DNA from: Bacteroidetes bacterium UBA7662
GTDB lineage: Bacteria; Bacteroidota; Bacteroidia; UBA7662
DNA length: 51,940 nt
Reading direction: 5' to 3'
Assembly: GCA_002483345.1 (NCBI GenBank)
Contig: DLHS01000016.1
Coordinates: 219,235-271,174 of the forward strand
The notes beneath the pieces are model-generated. The model saw only the letters and a program-made list of their open reading frames with translations. It was not told the origin of the DNA and made no database searches. A program made the translations under genes and the position numbers. This document shows positions 1 through 6,873 of this stretch, piece after piece; the stretch's first letter is position 1, and the number at the start of each line of letters is the position of its first letter.

Positions 1-31
1 ACTATGGATTATCGACCATCGACTACCAAAG
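1..31. repeat. degenerate heptamer repeat, left flank of four-helix gene
   Basis: The window opens with ACTATGG, a spacer, and then ATCGACCATCGACTA. TCGACCA is the reverse complement of TGGTCGA, which is the unit found downstream of the neighbouring small gene. The two flanks of the gene at 115-465 therefore carry related heptamers in opposite orientation. The left copy is cut by the window edge. Confidence 0.5.
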
Positions 32-114
32 GCACTATACACTTCGATATACATTTTGATTCTCCAGACAATATAATCTTGAAGTTCGATTGATTAGAGA
101 ATTATTTTATCCCG

Positions 115-465
115 ATGGCATTCAAATTCGAATCTTTGAGAGTATGGCAAATGGCATCTGATTTGTGTACTATTATTGCTGATCTGCGAAAAAAATTTCC
201 AAGTGAAGAACGCTTTGTGCTTTCGCCTCAGATTCAGCGGGCTGCAGATTCTGTAGCGCTTAACATTGCTGAAGGAAGCACTGGTCAATCTAATCCGGAA
301 TTCAAACGTTTTCTGGGGATTTCCCTTCGCTCGGCTATAGAAGTAGTCGCCTGTCTCATTCTCGCAAAAAAACGAATGCTATTAGAGGAAGAAACATTCA
401 GAAAAATTTACGAGGATTATACCAATCTCATCAAGTCCATCCAGCAACTCAGAAACAGTATTTGA
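115..465 (+). CDS. four-helix-bundle protein (23S rRNA intervening-sequence / S23 family)
   Basis: This 116-residue soluble protein matches the four helix bundle family once called S23 or 23S rRNA intervening-sequence protein. It opens with the typical FKFESLRVWQMASDL, has the central AADSVALNIAEGS and GNxxF-like PEFKRFLGISLRSA region, and ends in a long helix with QQLRNSI. Length is normal for the family. Members share a fold with Avd, the accessory protein of diversity-generating retroelements, but no reverse transcriptase or template repeat is visible here, so the role is unknown. The gene looks richer in A and T than fumC downstream and is flanked on both sides by short-period repeats, which suggests an inserted cassette. 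The ATG at 115 is the only good start. Confidence 0.85.
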   Translation: MAFKFESLRVWQMASDLCTIIADLRKKFPSEERFVLSPQIQRAADSVALNIAEGSTGQSNPEFKRFLGISLRSAIEVVACLILAKKRMLLEEETFRKIYEDYTNLIKSIQQLRNSI

Positions 466-490
466 TTCCGTAGCTTTGTCCTGGAAAAAG

Positions 491-593
491 TCGATGGTCG
501 ATGGTCGATGGTCGATGGTCGATGGTCGATGGTCGATGGTCGATGGTCGATGGTCGATGGTCGATTGACTATGGACTATGGACTATGGACTAT
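491..593. repeat. two adjacent 7-bp tandem repeats (TCGATGG and GACTATG)
   Basis: TCGATGG is repeated without error about 10.7 times from 491 to 565. After a one-base transition, GACTATG is repeated almost four times from 567 to 593. Both units are 7 bp long although their sequences differ. The array fills the gap between the four-helix-bundle gene and fumC. No gene, spacer structure or CRISPR-like repeat is present. Copies of the same words recur at both ends of the window. Confidence 0.95.
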
Positions 594-647
594 CTGACCC
601 CACGAACCAAAATTACCCTGACAACAATAATCTCATCACGATAACAA

Positions 648-2036
648 ATGACCACCTACCGTATCGAAAAAGACACCATGGGCGAAGTACAGGTTCCGGC
701 CGATAAGTACTGGGGCGCTCAGACAGAACGTTCACGCAATAATTTTAAGATCGGCCCTGAAGCCAGCATGCCCAGGGAAATCATCAGGGCGTTTGCCTAT
801 CTGAAAAAAGCCGCTGCCCATGCCAACCACGATTTAGGTGTACTTGCTGCCGATAAACGCGATCTCATCAGCCAGGTGTGTGATGAAATCCTGACCGGCA
901 GCCTCGATGGTGAATTTCCGCTGGTTATCTGGCAAACCGGCTCGGGAACTCAAAGCAACATGAACTGCAATGAAGTAATTGCTTACCGGGCCCATGTATT
1001 GGCAGGCGGTTCGTTGACCGATGAGAAAAAAGTCCTTCATCCCAACGACGATGTCAACAAATCGCAGAGCTCGAACGATACATTCCCCACCGCTATGCAT
1101 ATCGCGGCCTACAAACAGGTGGTAGAAATAACCCTGCCAGGCCTGCAACTGCTGCGGGATACGCTGTCCAAAAAAGCCACTACGTTTAAAGACATCGTCA
1201 AAACCGGCCGTACCCACTTCATGGATGCCACGCCTTTGACATTGGGACAGGAATTTAGCGGCTACGTACAACAAATCGACAACGGCATGCGTGCCCTGCG
1301 CAACGCCCTCGAAATGGTGAGTGAGCTCGCATTGGGCGGTACTGCCGTAGGTACAGGCCTCAATACCCCCAAAGGATACGACGTGCTGGTAGCCAAAAAA
1401 ATTGCCAAATTCACAGGTCTGCCATTCGTAACCGCGCCCAACAAATTTGAAGCCCTTGCCGCCCACGATGCCATGGTAGAATTATCCGGTGCCCTCAAAA
1501 GGGTGGCCGTTTCTATGATGAAAATAGCGAACGACATTCGCATGCTGAGTTCCGGTCCGCGTTCTGGCATTGGTGAAATCGTTATTCCCGATAACGAGCC
1601 CGGTTCATCCATCATGCCTGGTAAAGTTAATCCTACCCAGCCCGAAGCCATGACCATGGTAGCGGCTCAGGTTATCGGAAACGATGTGACCGTGTCGATC
1701 GGCGGCAGCAATGGTCATTTTGAACTCAACGTATTCAAACCTGTGATCGCAGCCAACGTACTGCAAAGCGCCCGCCTGCTGGGAGATGCCTGTGTATCCT
1801 TCAACGACAAATGTGCCGTAGGTATCGAGCCTAACTACGCGGTTATTCAGCGGCACCTCGAGAATTCGCTCATGCTGGTAACGGCCCTGAATCCGCATAT
1901 CGGCTACGAAAATGCAGCAAAAATAGCCAAAACCGCTCACAAGGAAGGCACAACCCTCCGGGAAGCCGCCATCTCCCTCGGCCTGCTCACCAATGAGCAA
2001 TTTGATGCCTGGGTAGATCCTTCAGCAATGATTTAA
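648..2036 (+). CDS. fumC: class II fumarate hydratase
   Basis: This 462-residue protein is a class II (iron-independent) fumarase, which interconverts fumarate and L-malate in the TCA cycle as a cytoplasmic homotetramer. The family signature GSSIMPGKVNP lies at residues 319-329 and contains the mobile catalytic serine loop. GRTHFMDATPLTLGQEFSGY near residue 187 carries the second conserved histidine region, and the N-terminal EVQVPADKYWGAQTERS is typical. Length is standard. It appears to be a single-gene unit: repeats lie upstream, and a 70-bp palindrome separates it from a convergent lipoprotein gene. Aspartase and argininosuccinate lyase share the superfamily, but the N-terminal half fits fumarase best. 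Confidence 0.97.
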   Translation: MTTYRIEKDTMGEVQVPADKYWGAQTERSRNNFKIGPEASMPREIIRAFAYLKKAAAHANHDLGVLAADKRDLISQVCDEILTGSLDGEFPLVIWQTGSGTQSNMNCNEVIAYRAHVLAGGSLTDEKKVLHPNDDVNKSQSSNDTFPTAMHIAAYKQVVEITLPGLQLLRDTLSKKATTFKDIVKTGRTHFMDATPLTLGQEFSGYVQQIDNGMRALRNALEMVSELALGGTAVGTGLNTPKGYDVLVAKKIAKFTGLPFVTAPNKFEALAAHDAMVELSGALKRVAVSMMKIANDIRMLSSGPRSGIGEIVIPDNEPGSSIMPGKVNPTQPEAMTMVAAQVIGNDVTVSIGGSNGHFELNVFKPVIAANVLQSARLLGDACVSFNDKCAVGIEPNYAVIQRHLENSLMLVTALNPHIGYENAAKIAKTAHKEGTTLREAAISLGLLTNEQFDAWVDPSAMI

Positions 2037-2064
2037 GGGGCTGAGTTATCAATGGGGCGGGTTT

Positions 2065-2134
2065 GTCATGGGGTTGGTTTTTTTTATAGGGGATGGTCTA
2101 GACCATCCCCTATAAAAAAAACCAACCCCATGAC
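2065..2134. other. perfect 70-bp palindrome between convergent genes
   Basis: Two 35-bp arms (2065-2099 and 2100-2134) are exact reverse complements with no loop, centred on GGTCTAGACC. Each arm contains a run of eight T or A residues between a GC-rich outer block and a GC-rich inner block. It lies between the stops of fumC and the minus-strand lipoprotein gene, so it may end transcription from both sides. The T run precedes the inner stem instead of following it, so it is not a textbook intrinsic terminator. Partial copies of the outer word (CCAACCCCATGA) follow at about 2148-2158. Confidence 0.93.
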
Positions 2135-2166
2135 CTCAAATCAAACCCAACCCCATGAACCCGGCA

Positions 2167-2718
2167 TTACTGTGTAACGCCGTTCTTCTCCTCCAACATC
2201 TTGATCAGATCTTCTTCACTCATATCCATGGTCTGAAGAAGCATGGCTGCGTCCTGTGCCAGGCGATGCCCGGGATATTCGGCTATCAGGCGCTCGAGAT
2301 AGGGCGTTGCCCTTTCGTTCTGGCCGAGATCGTTGTGTAACATAAAACCTGCAAAAAATAACGCATTCGGCACCCTGCTGTCTTCCGGGTAAAGGCGAAC
2401 CAACTCCTCCAGTACCTGCACAGCATTGTCCCAGCGGAACTGGCCACGCATTACATCGGCAGCTTTAAACATATAATCAGGCGAGATGCTGTCCTTGGGG
2501 TATGCCTCCGCATAGCGCAAATAAGCTTTCACGATGCTGCTGGCGATAGAATCATTAATCCGCCCGCCGTCTGCATAGGTTGCAGGGTCTTTCCTCAGCA
2601 TTTCTTCGAGCATAGTAATGTTGGCCCTGGCCTCTTGCTGCGGATTTTTCGGTTTTTTATTCTCCGAACAGGCAACCATTACAAGCAAAAAAGAAACAGC
2701 AAGCAGAAATAAACGCAT
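2167..2718 (-). CDS. TPR-like lipoprotein
   Basis: This 183-residue protein starts with a short signal peptide ending in the lipobox VMVAC, so Cys17 is the likely lipidated residue. The mature part is helical with TPR-like stretches, such as the DNAVQVLEELVRLYPEDSRVPNALF and ERATPYLERLIAEYPGHRLA regions, which resemble BamD/YbgF-type repeat proteins. A role in envelope assembly or protein-protein contact is plausible, but the protein is much shorter than BamD and no specific function can be assigned. It converges with fumC and lies upstream of no close gene; recF on the same strand is over 240 bp away. Confidence 0.75.
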   Translation of the reverse strand: MRLFLLAVSFLLVMVACSENKKPKNPQQEARANITMLEEMLRKDPATYADGGRINDSIASSIVKAYLRYAEAYPKDSISPDYMFKAADVMRGQFRWDNAVQVLEELVRLYPEDSRVPNALFFAGFMLHNDLGQNERATPYLERLIAEYPGHRLAQDAAMLLQTMDMSEEDLIKMLEEKNGVTQ

Positions 2719-2849
2719 CGTTCAAAAGTTGAACACCAAAGTTAAAGCAAGTACGCAAGAATACACAACGGTTCGGGAAGGCCGTCATTTCAAGTAGGTT
2801 TTCCCTGCTCTTGGGCTGGAATATTTTAACACGGATTTCGCGGAGTTTC

Positions 2850-2925
2850 ATGAAGGCACCGTCAGGTACGCTTAACCCGTTTTACCGTTTAACCCGTTTT
2901 ACCCATTTTACCGTTTAACCCCGCC
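2850..2925. repeat. short-period CGTTTTAC/CGTTTAAC repeat beside a GGCACCGTCAGG motif
   Basis: From about 2872 the sequence alternates CGTTTTAC and CGTTTAAC units of 8 to 9 bp. It is preceded by GGCACCGTCAGG, a word that recurs near 23415 and 26925, also beside low-complexity repeats. The stretch lies between the lipoprotein gene start and the recF stop, and no gene is seen in it. Confidence 0.75.
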
Positions 2926-2963
2926 GCAGGTGACTATACGCTCGCTGCCCGCCCTCTCTATGT

Positions 2964-4049
2964 CTAAGATGAAACGCCAATATACTGCACCTCCGCCCCC
3001 GTATGCCTGAAAATAGCTTCCACCCGCCCCCGGTCAGTATCGGTTAACAAAATCTGACCGAATCTTTCCTGTCCCACCAGCTGCAGCAAACTGGCCACCC
3101 GCTGGGGGTCGAGCTTTTCAAAAACATCATCGAGCAATAAAAAAGGGGCCTTACCTGTCAACATCCCCAGAAAATCGCTTTGCGCCAGCTTGAGGGCGAT
3201 GATAAAACTCTTCTGCTGACCCTGACTGCCGAATTTTTTCACCGGCTGTCCGTTTATGGTAAATACAAAATCGTCCCGATGAACGCCTGTCAGTGAACGG
3301 CCTGCCTCCAAATCAGCCTGCACACCCTGGCGCATCAGGGTAGCGGCATCCCCCTGGTGAAAACCCGATTCGTATTGAATCCCTGCCTTCTCGTGGCCCT
3401 GACAGATTTCGAGGTGTAATTCTTCGAAAACAGGATTAAACTGATCCAGCAAAGCGGCCCTCCGGGTATAAATGAGCCTGTTGAGGGGGGCCAGCTGTTC
3501 ATCCAGCACTTCCAGCAGTGCCTTGTCAAGTTTCCGCTCCTGTGCCCAGCTTTTGAGCAGGGTATTACGTTGCAGCAGCAGTTTGTTGTATTTCATCAAC
3601 GCCAGCAAATAATCCCGGTCGGTTTGCGACAGCAGCATGTCGATAAACCGGCGGCGTTCGTCGCTGCCTTCATGGATCAGATTCAGGTCAGTAGGGGCAA
3701 TCATCACCACCGGAAACCGGCCGATGTGATCTGCCAGACGGGGGTAATCCTGACCATTCAGCTTCACCACCTTCTTATTACCCGGCTGATAGGCACAAAA
3801 AACCTTGTATTCCTCCCCTTCATCCTCGATTTGTGCGGTGAGATTGAAATAATCTTCCCCAAAACGAATCAGTTGCTGGTCCTGGCTGTTGAAGTACGAA
3901 CGGGTGAGGCAAATGTAATGGAGAGCATCCAGCACATTGGTTTTTCCGGCACCGTTCCGCCCTGTGAGGGCCACTACCGGGGCCTCAAAAACATAGTCGC
4001 GCGAGACCGCGTTACGGAAGTTGTTGAGTTGCAGTCGGCGGAGGTACAT
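2964..4049 (-). CDS. recF: DNA replication and repair protein RecF
   Basis: RecF is an SMC-like ATPase that binds gapped DNA and helps RecO and RecR load RecA for gap repair and recombination. The 361-residue protein has the Walker A motif GRNGAGKT at residues 30-37, the N-terminal LQLNNFRN typical of RecF, an ABC-type signature in FGSQGQQKS, and the Walker B PFLLLDDVFEKLD followed by the D-loop. It starts at ATG 4049 and is divergent from pdhA with 61 bp between the starts, so both promoters must lie in that short gap. As is usual in Bacteroidota, it is not next to dnaA or dnaN. Confidence 0.97.
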   Translation of the reverse strand: MYLRRLQLNNFRNAVSRDYVFEAPVVALTGRNGAGKTNVLDALHYICLTRSYFNSQDQQLIRFGEDYFNLTAQIEDEGEEYKVFCAYQPGNKKVVKLNGQDYPRLADHIGRFPVVMIAPTDLNLIHEGSDERRRFIDMLLSQTDRDYLLALMKYNKLLLQRNTLLKSWAQERKLDKALLEVLDEQLAPLNRLIYTRRAALLDQFNPVFEELHLEICQGHEKAGIQYESGFHQGDAATLMRQGVQADLEAGRSLTGVHRDDFVFTINGQPVKKFGSQGQQKSFIIALKLAQSDFLGMLTGKAPFLLLDDVFEKLDPQRVASLLQLVGQERFGQILLTDTDRGRVEAIFRHTGAEVQYIGVSS

Positions 4050-4110
4050 AAGGGGTTTCGGGAAATGACAAAGAGCCGTATATTAGCGGCTCGATTTTCA
4101 CGCAAGAATA

Positions 4111-5109
4111 ATGGCAAAAGCGAAGATAACCAAAGAAACCTATCTCCAATGGTATGAGCAAATGCAGCTCATCCGCCGTTTTGAAGAGAAATGCGCCCAA
4201 CTATACGGGCAGCAGAAGATCAAGGGTTTCTGTCATTTATACATCGGACAAGAGGCTGTTATTGCCGGAACCTATTCGGTGATCAGCAACGACAAGGATT
4301 CTGTAATCACTGCCTACCGTGACCATGGCCACGCCATTGCGAGTGGCATGACACCGGAGTCGGTCATGGCAGAGCTTTACGGCAAGGTCACCGGCTGTTC
4401 CAAAGGCAAGGGTGGCTCGATGCATATGTTCAGCAAGCAGTTCCGCAATTTTGGAGGACACGGCATAGTAGGTGGTCAGATTCCACTCGGCGCCGGTATC
4501 GCCTTCGCGGAGCAATACCTCGGGACCAAGGGCGTGAACGTTTGTTATATGGGCGATGGCGCTGTGCGTCAGGGTGCCTTGCACGAAACCTTCAACATGG
4601 CCATGTTATGGAAACTTCCGGTGATTTTTGTGGTTGAGAACAATTTCTACGCCATGGGTACTTCACTGGAGCGTACCACCAATATGAAAGATATCTCCCG
4701 CATCGGCCTGGCCTATGACATGCCTTCGAAAGCTGTCGATGGTATGAGCTGCGAAGCAGTTCATGAAGCCATGTCGGAGGCGGTAGACCGCGCCCGCAAT
4801 GGTGAAGGCCCTACCTTCCTCGAGATCCGCACCTATCGCTACCGGGGTCACTCTATGAGCGATCCAGCCAAATACCGCACCAAGGAAGAGGTGGAGCACT
4901 ACAAAAACATCGACCCGATTGAGCAGGTGAAAGCTACCCTGCTGAAGAAAAAATACGCTACCGAAGCCGATATCGAAGCCATCGATGCCAAAATCGAAGA
5001 GCAGGTGAAGGCGTCGGTTGAATTCGCGGAAAATTCCCCCTGGCCGTCGGATGCTGAGCTATACACGGATGTGTATATGCAGACCGACTACCCATTCATC
5101 ATGGACTAA
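4111..5109 (+). CDS. pdhA: pyruvate dehydrogenase E1 component, alpha subunit
   Basis: This 332-residue protein is the thiamine-diphosphate-binding alpha subunit of the E1 component that decarboxylates pyruvate and passes the acetyl group to the lipoyl domain of E2. The TPP motif runs from GDG at residue 148 to ENN about 30 residues later. YRGHSMSDPAKYRTKEE near the C-terminus is the conserved phosphorylation-loop region of E1 alpha proteins, and the N-terminal MQLIRRFEEKCAQLYG is typical. Length is normal. The beta subunit and E2 are not in this window. A branched-chain E1 alpha is possible but less likely from the GGSMHMFS region. Confidence 0.93.
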   Translation: MAKAKITKETYLQWYEQMQLIRRFEEKCAQLYGQQKIKGFCHLYIGQEAVIAGTYSVISNDKDSVITAYRDHGHAIASGMTPESVMAELYGKVTGCSKGKGGSMHMFSKQFRNFGGHGIVGGQIPLGAGIAFAEQYLGTKGVNVCYMGDGAVRQGALHETFNMAMLWKLPVIFVVENNFYAMGTSLERTTNMKDISRIGLAYDMPSKAVDGMSCEAVHEAMSEAVDRARNGEGPTFLEIRTYRYRGHSMSDPAKYRTKEEVEHYKNIDPIEQVKATLLKKKYATEADIEAIDAKIEEQVKASVEFAENSPWPSDAELYTDVYMQTDYPFIMD

Positions 5110-5145
5110 GTATCTCAAGCTAAACAATCAATATTCCCAAGCCTC

Positions 5146-5841
5146 ATGGCCAAAAAACAGAACGAAGAAGGAAAATCTTTCGACTTCACCGAAAATCTCG
5201 ACATCCAGGAAACCATCAGTCGCTCTGAAGCATTCCTCGAAAAGTATAAAAACATCATTTACGGCGTCATTGGCGGTCTCATCGTCATCATAGGTGGTAT
5301 TTATTATGTGAATGGCATCTATCTCCCCAACAAACAAGCCGAAGCCCTCAACATGATGTATGTGGCCGAGCGCTACTTCGAAGCCGATTCACTTGATCTC
5401 GCTATCAACGGAGACGGTAATTTCCCCGGTTTTGAGGAAATTGCGTCTGATTATGGCTGGACAAAAGCCGGTAATCTGGCACACTACTACCTCGGCATTT
5501 CTTACCTGAAAAAGGGAGAATTCGAAGAAGCCATCGACCAGCTCGAAGACTTCAAAAGCGATGATGTCATCCTCAGCAGCATAGCCCTCGGCGCTATCGG
5601 TGACGCCTATGTGGAGTTGGAGAAAAAAGACGACGCGCTGAGTTATTATAAAAAGGCAGCCAACAATCAGGAAAACGACTTTACTACCCCTATCTACCTC
5701 CTCCGCGCCGGTGAACTGGCCGAAGAGCTGGGAGAAAAAGACGATGCACTGGCATTTTATCAGCGTATCAAAGACGATTTCAAAACCACTCCTGAAGGTC
5801 AGAACATCGACAAATACATCGCCCGCGTAAGCGCTGACTGA
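5146..5841 (+). CDS. membrane-anchored TPR protein upstream of ribH
   Basis: This 231-residue protein has a cytoplasmic N-terminus, one membrane segment at about residues 37-57, and a periplasmic C-terminal part with several TPR-like helical pairs (AHYYLGISYLKKGEFEEAI, ALGAIGDAYVELEKKDDAL, LAEELGEKDDALAFYQ). The layout resembles YfgM/TPR_21 ancillary proteins, which interact with secretion or envelope folding factors, although its exact partner is unknown. It starts 36 bp after pdhA and ends one base before ribH, so the three genes probably form one transcript. I recall a TPR gene before ribH as common in Bacteroidota. Confidence 0.85.
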   Translation: MAKKQNEEGKSFDFTENLDIQETISRSEAFLEKYKNIIYGVIGGLIVIIGGIYYVNGIYLPNKQAEALNMMYVAERYFEADSLDLAINGDGNFPGFEEIASDYGWTKAGNLAHYYLGISYLKKGEFEEAIDQLEDFKSDDVILSSIALGAIGDAYVELEKKDDALSYYKKAANNQENDFTTPIYLLRAGELAEELGEKDDALAFYQRIKDDFKTTPEGQNIDKYIARVSAD

Positions 5842-5842
5842 G

Positions 5843-6331
5843 ATGGCCACCGCCCTCAAAAATCTTTCTGAACACGAAAAAGTAGCCTTGCGCAAGCCCG
5901 AAAAGCTGCGCATCGCTATTGTAACGGCTCATTGGAATACCCACATCACCCAGGCATTGGAAGCTGGTGCAGCAGATACGCTCCGTCAGCATGGTCTCAC
6001 AGAAGCGCATATCCGTATAGAAAAGGTGGCAGGGAGTTATGAATTACCGCTTGCTGCCCAATGGCTGGCTACCGAATGGAAAGCCGATGCCGTTATCGCG
6101 CTGGGTTGCCTGATCAAGGGTGAAACGCCACATTTTGAATACATCAGCGAGGCAGTCGCCCACGGATTGATGGAGCTGAACATCAAACACAATCTGCCTT
6201 TCATTTTCGGGGTAATTACCGTCCTTACCGAGCAGCAGGCCCTCGACCGGGCAGGTGGCATACACGGCAACAAAGGTGTAGAAGCCGCCGTAACGGCCCT
6301 GCAAATGATCGCCCTCCGCGAAAAACTTTGA
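5843..6331 (+). CDS. ribH: 6,7-dimethyl-8-ribityllumazine synthase
   Basis: Lumazine synthase condenses 3,4-dihydroxy-2-butanone 4-phosphate with the ribitylaminopyrimidine to give the immediate precursor of riboflavin. The 162-residue protein carries VAGSYELPLAA (residues 62-72), GCLIKGETPHFEYI (88-101, with the catalytic histidine at 97), FGVITVLTEQQALDRAG and the final GNKG phosphate-binding loop. It begins one base after the stop of the TPR gene, which suggests translational coupling. No other riboflavin gene is present and no FMN riboswitch is seen in front of pdhA. Confidence 0.97.
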   Translation: MATALKNLSEHEKVALRKPEKLRIAIVTAHWNTHITQALEAGAADTLRQHGLTEAHIRIEKVAGSYELPLAAQWLATEWKADAVIALGCLIKGETPHFEYISEAVAHGLMELNIKHNLPFIFGVITVLTEQQALDRAGGIHGNKGVEAAVTALQMIALREKL

Positions 6332-6354
6332 TTTAAACACCTTGAGTGGCACAG

Positions 6355-6600
6355 TGCTAACCGGGAGTGGGAACGCTGCGCTGGTAATGCAGGCGGCCTG
6401 CGGCCACCATGCTGGGAACGCCTTCGGCTGAGAACGCTGCGCTGGTCCTGGAGGTATATGCTTAGGGCTTCGGATGTTCCTGTTTTGCACTAAAATTCTC
6501 CAGAACACCAGCGAAGCGTTCCCCAGGTGGCAAAGCCACCCAACCAGCGAAGTGCGCAGCACCAGCGTTAACAGCGCAGCGTTCCCACTCCCCGGTTGGC
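6355..6600. repeat. MITE-like element with 21-bp perfect terminal inverted repeats
   Basis: GGGAGTGGGAACGCTGCGCTG at 6363-6383 is exactly inverted at 6572-6592, and homology extends outward through CTAACC / GGTTGG with one extra base. Inside lie further words of the same type (GAACGCTGCGCTGGT, ACCAGCGAAGCGTTCC), so the RNA could fold into a branched hairpin. The word GGCAC flanks both ends and might be a target duplication. There is no transposase gene inside. A related copy lies at 11857-11935. Confidence 0.7.
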
Positions 6601-6603
6601 ACC

Positions 6604-6873
6604 ATGCCCCAAAGCCTCGAAATCAGGTGGGGTGAATTGCGTCCAAGGATCGATTACCAGCGTCAGTTGTACGGCTTCTTCTGGCTTGGTGTGCAGCTGG
6701 GTTATCGTCTCAAATACAGCTACGATGCCGATTATCTGCCCGATGGGAAAGAATTTTTCAGAGGCTTTTTCTGTGACCAGCCATTCGCCATGCTGAATAC
6801 CCTGGGTGGCGCGCCCTATGTGAAACTGACCCTCAATTTTGTCAGTTTGCAGGTTTTACCGGATTACCTTTAA
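6604..6873 (+). pseudogene. C-terminal fragment of an outer membrane beta-barrel-like protein
   Basis: An open frame of 89 residues begins immediately after the MITE-like element. Its composition is that of a beta-barrel end: alternating aromatic and polar residues (YGFFWLGVQLGYRLKYSY) and a final PYVKLTLNFVSLQVLPDYL. There is no signal peptide and no matching upstream part, so it looks like the surviving 3' end of a larger gene whose 5' part was lost or displaced by the element. Its stop overlaps the stop of the convergent methyltransferase gene by 4 bp. It could also be a chance open frame. Confidence 0.4.

Noticed and set aside
115..465. Diversity-generating retroelement
   Set aside because: Only an Avd-like fold protein is present, with no reverse transcriptase or template and variable repeats in view.
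491..593. Possible CRISPR array
   Set aside because: The units are 7 bp with no spacers between them, so it is a simple tandem repeat.
834..1466. Long minus-strand open frame inside fumC
   Set aside because: It is the shadow of a strongly supported gene and matches no family.
2065..2134. Ordinary intrinsic terminator
   Set aside because: The T run lies inside the arm before the inner stem, not after it, so I list it as a palindrome with an uncertain role.
5110..5145. FMN riboswitch in the ribH operon
   Set aside because: The gaps before the TPR gene and ribH are too short and no such structure is seen upstream of pdhA.
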